The notes beneath the pieces are model-generated. The model was not told the DNA's origin. It ran no database searches and saw only the letters and a list, made by a program, of their open reading frames with translations. 9,176 nt of DNA from M3007 sp041160955 (GTDB taxonomy: Bacteria > Bacteroidota > Bacteroidia > Chitinophagales > Saprospiraceae). Shown piece after piece: positions 7,188 through 9,176 of the stretch; position 1 is the first letter of the stretch; each line of letters starts with the position of its first letter. Position numbers and translations under genes: made by a program. The stretch lies in the NCBI GenBank assembly GCA_041160955.1, contig JBEAVK010000139.1, forward strand, positions 1 through 9,176. Reading direction: 5' to 3'.

Positions 7188-8315
7188 CTATTCTAAATGA
7201 TACGAAATAATTGGCTTAAATAAATGATTAATCAATTTTTCAGTCGCACTTTTATGGAAAAAACCACCTTTGCCATGCGTTCCTATACAAATAATATCCA
7301 TTCGACTCAATTGCTCAAAATGTTTTACCCCTTTTTCAACATCACTATCTTTGACGATATGCGTCTCAATATCTATCAAATTATTGTCAGAAGCAAATTT
7401 TTTCATTGCGTTTGAAGTCGCTTGGTTCTCATGATCCGTTTGGCTACCCACCACTTGCAAAAAGTGTATTTTTGTGTTAAACGCCTTTGCCAGTTTACGA
7501 ATCAAATGTAAATCTGCTTTTTCATTTTTTGTAAAATCATGTACTAAAAGGATATTTTCAATATTTAAATCCGATCGGTCGCACATTAAAGTCAAAACAG
7601 GCACTTTTGAACGCCTTGCAATACTTTGCGCTTCCGTTCCTGATAATAATTCCTTAATACCCCAAGCCCCTTTTGTGCCCATGACAACTAGATCAAACTC
7701 GTTTTCTTCTGCAAATGCAACCACGGATTGTGTTATTTTACCAAGTATCAAATGCGTTTGAATCTGCTCGCCATGTAGTGTTTTCAGATGATTAAGTTTT
7801 GTTTCTACAATGTTTTTTTGAGCAATTACATAATTTAAATCAATCTCACCGCAGGTTTCAATATTCCCATTTTTATCCAACGAAACAGTATCAGGCACGT
7901 CAAGAACATGCACAAAGTGAATATCAATCATCGCCCGTTCTGCCAAGCGTTGAACCATAATATAGGCATATTCTGCTTGCACTGAAAAGTCCGTAGGAAT
8001 AAGCACTTTCAAAGATTCCGTTCGGGGTACATCTATTTTTTCTTTTCGTGGCCTATCTTCGCCTGTGATTGTAGCGCAATTTACATTTTGCCAAGATCCT
8101 TTATTTTCAACGTTTTTGATACCTGCTTTTTGAAGCAAATCCATAGCGTAATTTGCTCGATTACCACTGCGGCATACCAAAATAACTTTATCATAAGCCC
8201 GCAAACTTTCGATATGAGAAGGAAATTCATCTAACGGGTAATTAACCGAACATTCTGCATGACCATCATGCAACCATTCTTCGGGTGAGCGCACATCTAC
8301 TGTAATTGATGCCAT
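7188..8315 (-). CDS. Rhodanese fused to two universal-stress (UspA) domains
   Basis: The 375-residue cytoplasmic protein has three parts. Residues 1-90 are a short rhodanese: VDVRSPEEW at the start and CRSGNR with C48 as the sulfur-carrying loop. Residues 101-243 are a UspA domain beginning SLKVLIPTDFS, with an intact ATP-binding pattern G213-T-K-G216 and G226-T227 (G-2x-G-9x-G-T). Residues 250-375 are a second UspA domain (NIENILLVHDF), whose pattern GTHG (345-348) then SAT (356-358) is degenerate, so it may not bind nucleotide. An in-frame TAA two codons before the ATG fixes the start. It is the first gene of the transporter operon and has a CRP-like site at its promoter. A role in sulfane-sulfur transfer linked to energy or stress state is plausible but inferred. 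Confidence 0.88.
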   Translation of the reverse strand: MASITVDVRSPEEWLHDGHAECSVNYPLDEFPSHIESLRAYDKVILVCRSGNRANYAMDLLQKAGIKNVENKGSWQNVNCATITGEDRPRKEKIDVPRTESLKVLIPTDFSVQAEYAYIMVQRLAERAMIDIHFVHVLDVPDTVSLDKNGNIETCGEIDLNYVIAQKNIVETKLNHLKTLHGEQIQTHLILGKITQSVVAFAEENEFDLVVMGTKGAWGIKELLSGTEAQSIARRSKVPVLTLMCDRSDLNIENILLVHDFTKNEKADLHLIRKLAKAFNTKIHFLQVVGSQTDHENQATSNAMKKFASDNNLIDIETHIVKDSDVEKGVKHFEQLSRMDIICIGTHGKGGFFHKSATEKLINHLFKPIISYHLE

Positions 8316-8410
8316 ATTTTAAAATTTTAAATACATTAAATATACTGTGAAATTTTTCAACAGAAAAGCATAAAATAAACCTTGTTAAAAAATAATGATA
8401 ATTAATAGTG

Positions 8411-8454
8411 CAAAGGTCGCTTGGGAATATAAATCCGTTTGTTACTTTTGTTAC
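8411..8454 (-). promoter_or_regulatory. Promoter of the rhodanese-USP operon with CRP-like site C
   Basis: In gene orientation GTAACAAAAGTAAC (8454-8441) is centred exactly 33 bp upstream of the centre of GACCTTTG (8418-8411), one mismatch from TAnnTTTG. The spacing is the same as at site B. A further inverted repeat TGTAA-N5-TTACA occurs at 8488-8502, 47 bp farther upstream. Its spacer is one base short of the CRP form, so it is only a possible second site. The ATG is about 96 bases past the -7 box. Confidence 0.65.
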
Positions 8455-8502
8455 TTTCAAAAAAACTGATTGCATCTTGCACTCCAATGTAACCGTTTTA
8501 CA

Positions 8503-8802
8503 CAGAAATCATAATGCCACAGGTATGGCTTAGCCAGTAGTTTCGAGTCAAAAAAACAGGTATTTTGTTCAAATACTTAGTATCTCTCCTTACCCAATCC
8601 ACTTCTATTTGCCAAACAAATTAAAATAATGATTTTTATATAAACACCACAATCCAAAGCCTAAGGATTGGCACAATATGCATCCGCGATACCATAAATT
8701 TGAAGCGTAATACTGCATGGCTCAATAGTAAGTAATACGTTTTTTAGTATTATAGCGGGATACTAATTGTGTGCACTAGGAACGAAAAGCCATTAGTGCA
8801 TA
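8503..8802. other. Gap with no recognisable gene
   Basis: About 300 bases lie between the upstream promoter region and the AraC remnant. I find no convincing reading frame on either strand. A 6-bp inverted repeat (CAATCC/GGATTG, 8650-8670) and several stop-broken frames are present. It may be an eroded gene, but I cannot identify one. Confidence 0.5.
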
Positions 8803-8987
8803 CCGTTGGATTGGCTATGGTAAAAGTAACCGCACCATTTGATTGTAACTAGTACGATTATCAGCATTTGGTGCGCGATTACTAAGCCTTTACGGGGCTA
8901 AAACCCACCGATTTTCATCTTCTGGAAAGCCGTGCGCCGGAGCACCGTTTTGGCTTGGCCGAGCATTATTACGAAACGCAGGTTTAA
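8803..8987 (+). pseudogene. Decayed AraC-type regulator, C-terminal remnant
   Basis: In the frame ending at the TAA of 8985-8987 the translation reads KVTAPFDC, N, stop (TAG 8850-8852), YDYQHLVRDY, stop (TAA 8883-8885), AFTGLKPTDF and then 22 more residues to the end. This matches the second helix-turn-helix of AraC-family proteins (pattern like FDCGYYDYQHLVRDYKAFTGLKP). Just upstream, LDWL is present in another frame (about 8803-8816), which fits the usual DWLKVT and shows a frameshift. The rest of the gene is missing or unreadable. At least two nonsense changes and one frameshift make it a dead remnant, oriented toward the ATPase fragment across a long hairpin. Confidence 0.72.
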
Positions 8988-9033
8988 TCTTTTACCTTCT
9001 TGAAAGTTTAAAACTTTTAAGAAGGTAAAAGAT
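8987..9033. repeat. 47-bp near-perfect palindrome
   Basis: Positions 8987-9033 form an inverted repeat of 23 base pairs around a single central base. The only imperfection is one G/T pair (9002 with 9018). The outer arms read ATCTTTTACCTTCTT and AAGAAGGTAAAAGAT. It begins at the last base of the AraC remnant's stop and ends 12 bases from the stop of the opposite-strand ATPase, so it lies exactly between two converging reading frames. It could act as a shared terminator, though no T-run follows the stem on either strand. Confidence 0.8.
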
Positions 9034-9045
9034 ATACGCCAGTTC

Positions 9046-9176
9046 TTATTCGTCAAATAATACATCCATGGTCAAATTATTTTGCACCAAGGCCATTGAA
9101 TGCTCATTTTGCTCTACACCGAAAGTAGTAACAAAGCCCATAAAAATTGCTTTATTTGTTTGAGTCGCCTCTTTAA
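9046..9176 (-). CDS. C-terminal end of an ATPase-like protein (partial)
   Basis: Forty-two codons enter from the right edge and stop at the TAA of 9048-9046. The text IFMGFVTTFGVEQNEHS followed by ALVQNNLTMDVLF resembles the C-terminus of the Bacteroidota AAA-type ATP-binding proteins that often end in a nuclease-like or small helical domain, where 'TTFG..xNxHS' and 'LTxDxLF' are common. The catalytic part lies outside the window, so the assignment rests on this tail only. It seems intact and unrelated to the sulfur genes. Confidence 0.5.
   Translation of the reverse strand, partial: KEATQTNKAIFMGFVTTFGVEQNEHSMALVQNNLTMDVLFDE

Noticed and set aside
8266..8487. Minus-strand 73-codon frame covering the upstream region of the rhodanese-USP gene
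   Set aside because: It spans the proposed promoter and overlaps the rhodanese start in another frame; composition is not protein-like.
4424..8565. Shared word TCAAAAAA-ACAGGTA before the regulator gene (minus strand) and at 8548-8564 (plus strand)
   Set aside because: Low-complexity A-rich word, different strands and contexts; likely chance.
8578..8840. Minus-strand frames reading like a secreted, Cys-containing protein (GAVTFTIANPTVCTNG, then CSITLQIYGIADAYC)
   Set aside because: The pieces are in different frames with stops between, are short, and one overlaps the start of the better-supported AraC remnant on the other strand.
1..9176. CRISPR array, tRNA, rRNA, insertion sequence with transposase
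   Set aside because: No regularly spaced repeats, no tRNA- or rRNA-like stretches, and no transposase-like frame were seen.

Overview
The window looks like a chromosomal stretch from a Bacteroidota bacterium. It is AT-rich, has A-rich leaders before start codons rather than strong GGAGG sites, carries Bacteroidota-type -7 promoter boxes (TAnnTTTG), and its proteins look like Cytophagales/Flavobacteria members of their families. I cannot name the genus.

Layout. Positions 2-187 (+) hold the C-terminal end of a LuxR-type DNA-binding domain interrupted by a TGA. From 366 to 8315 every gene is on the minus strand and nearly all concern reduced sulfur. In transcription order there are three blocks. 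Block 1 (8315 to 6135) is a rhodanese fused to two universal-stress domains, followed by the two halves of a YeeE/YedE thiosulfate-type transporter. It may end with an unlisted 39-residue membrane ORF (6074-5955). Block 2 (5873 to 3766) is an OprD-like outer-membrane porin and, 26 bp later, a Crp/Fnr regulator. Block 3 (3531 to 366) is a TauE/SafE-type exporter, a 1-Cys peroxiredoxin and a CstB-like persulfide dioxygenase with two rhodanese domains. The right flank (8500-9176) holds a decayed AraC-type regulator C-terminus (+), a 47-bp near-perfect palindrome, and the C-terminus of an ATPase-like protein entering from the right edge (-).

How it could work together (inference). Porin and YeeE/YedE halves bring thiosulfate or a related sulfur compound in. 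Rhodaneses move sulfane sulfur. The dioxygenase-rhodanese oxidises low-molecular-weight persulfide to sulfite and can make thiosulfate. TauE/SafE exports sulfite or a similar anion. The peroxiredoxin handles peroxide, and the Crp/Fnr protein controls the set.

The main new signal is regulatory. Three transcription starts (before the rhodanese-USP gene, the TauE gene and the dioxygenase gene) each carry a CRP-like site, reading GTAACAA-nn-GT-nnC in the gene direction. Each is centred 33-34 bp upstream of a -7 box, the spacing of a class II activator. The Crp/Fnr protein encoded in the same window has a C-x5-CC cysteine cluster and is the obvious candidate to bind these sites.
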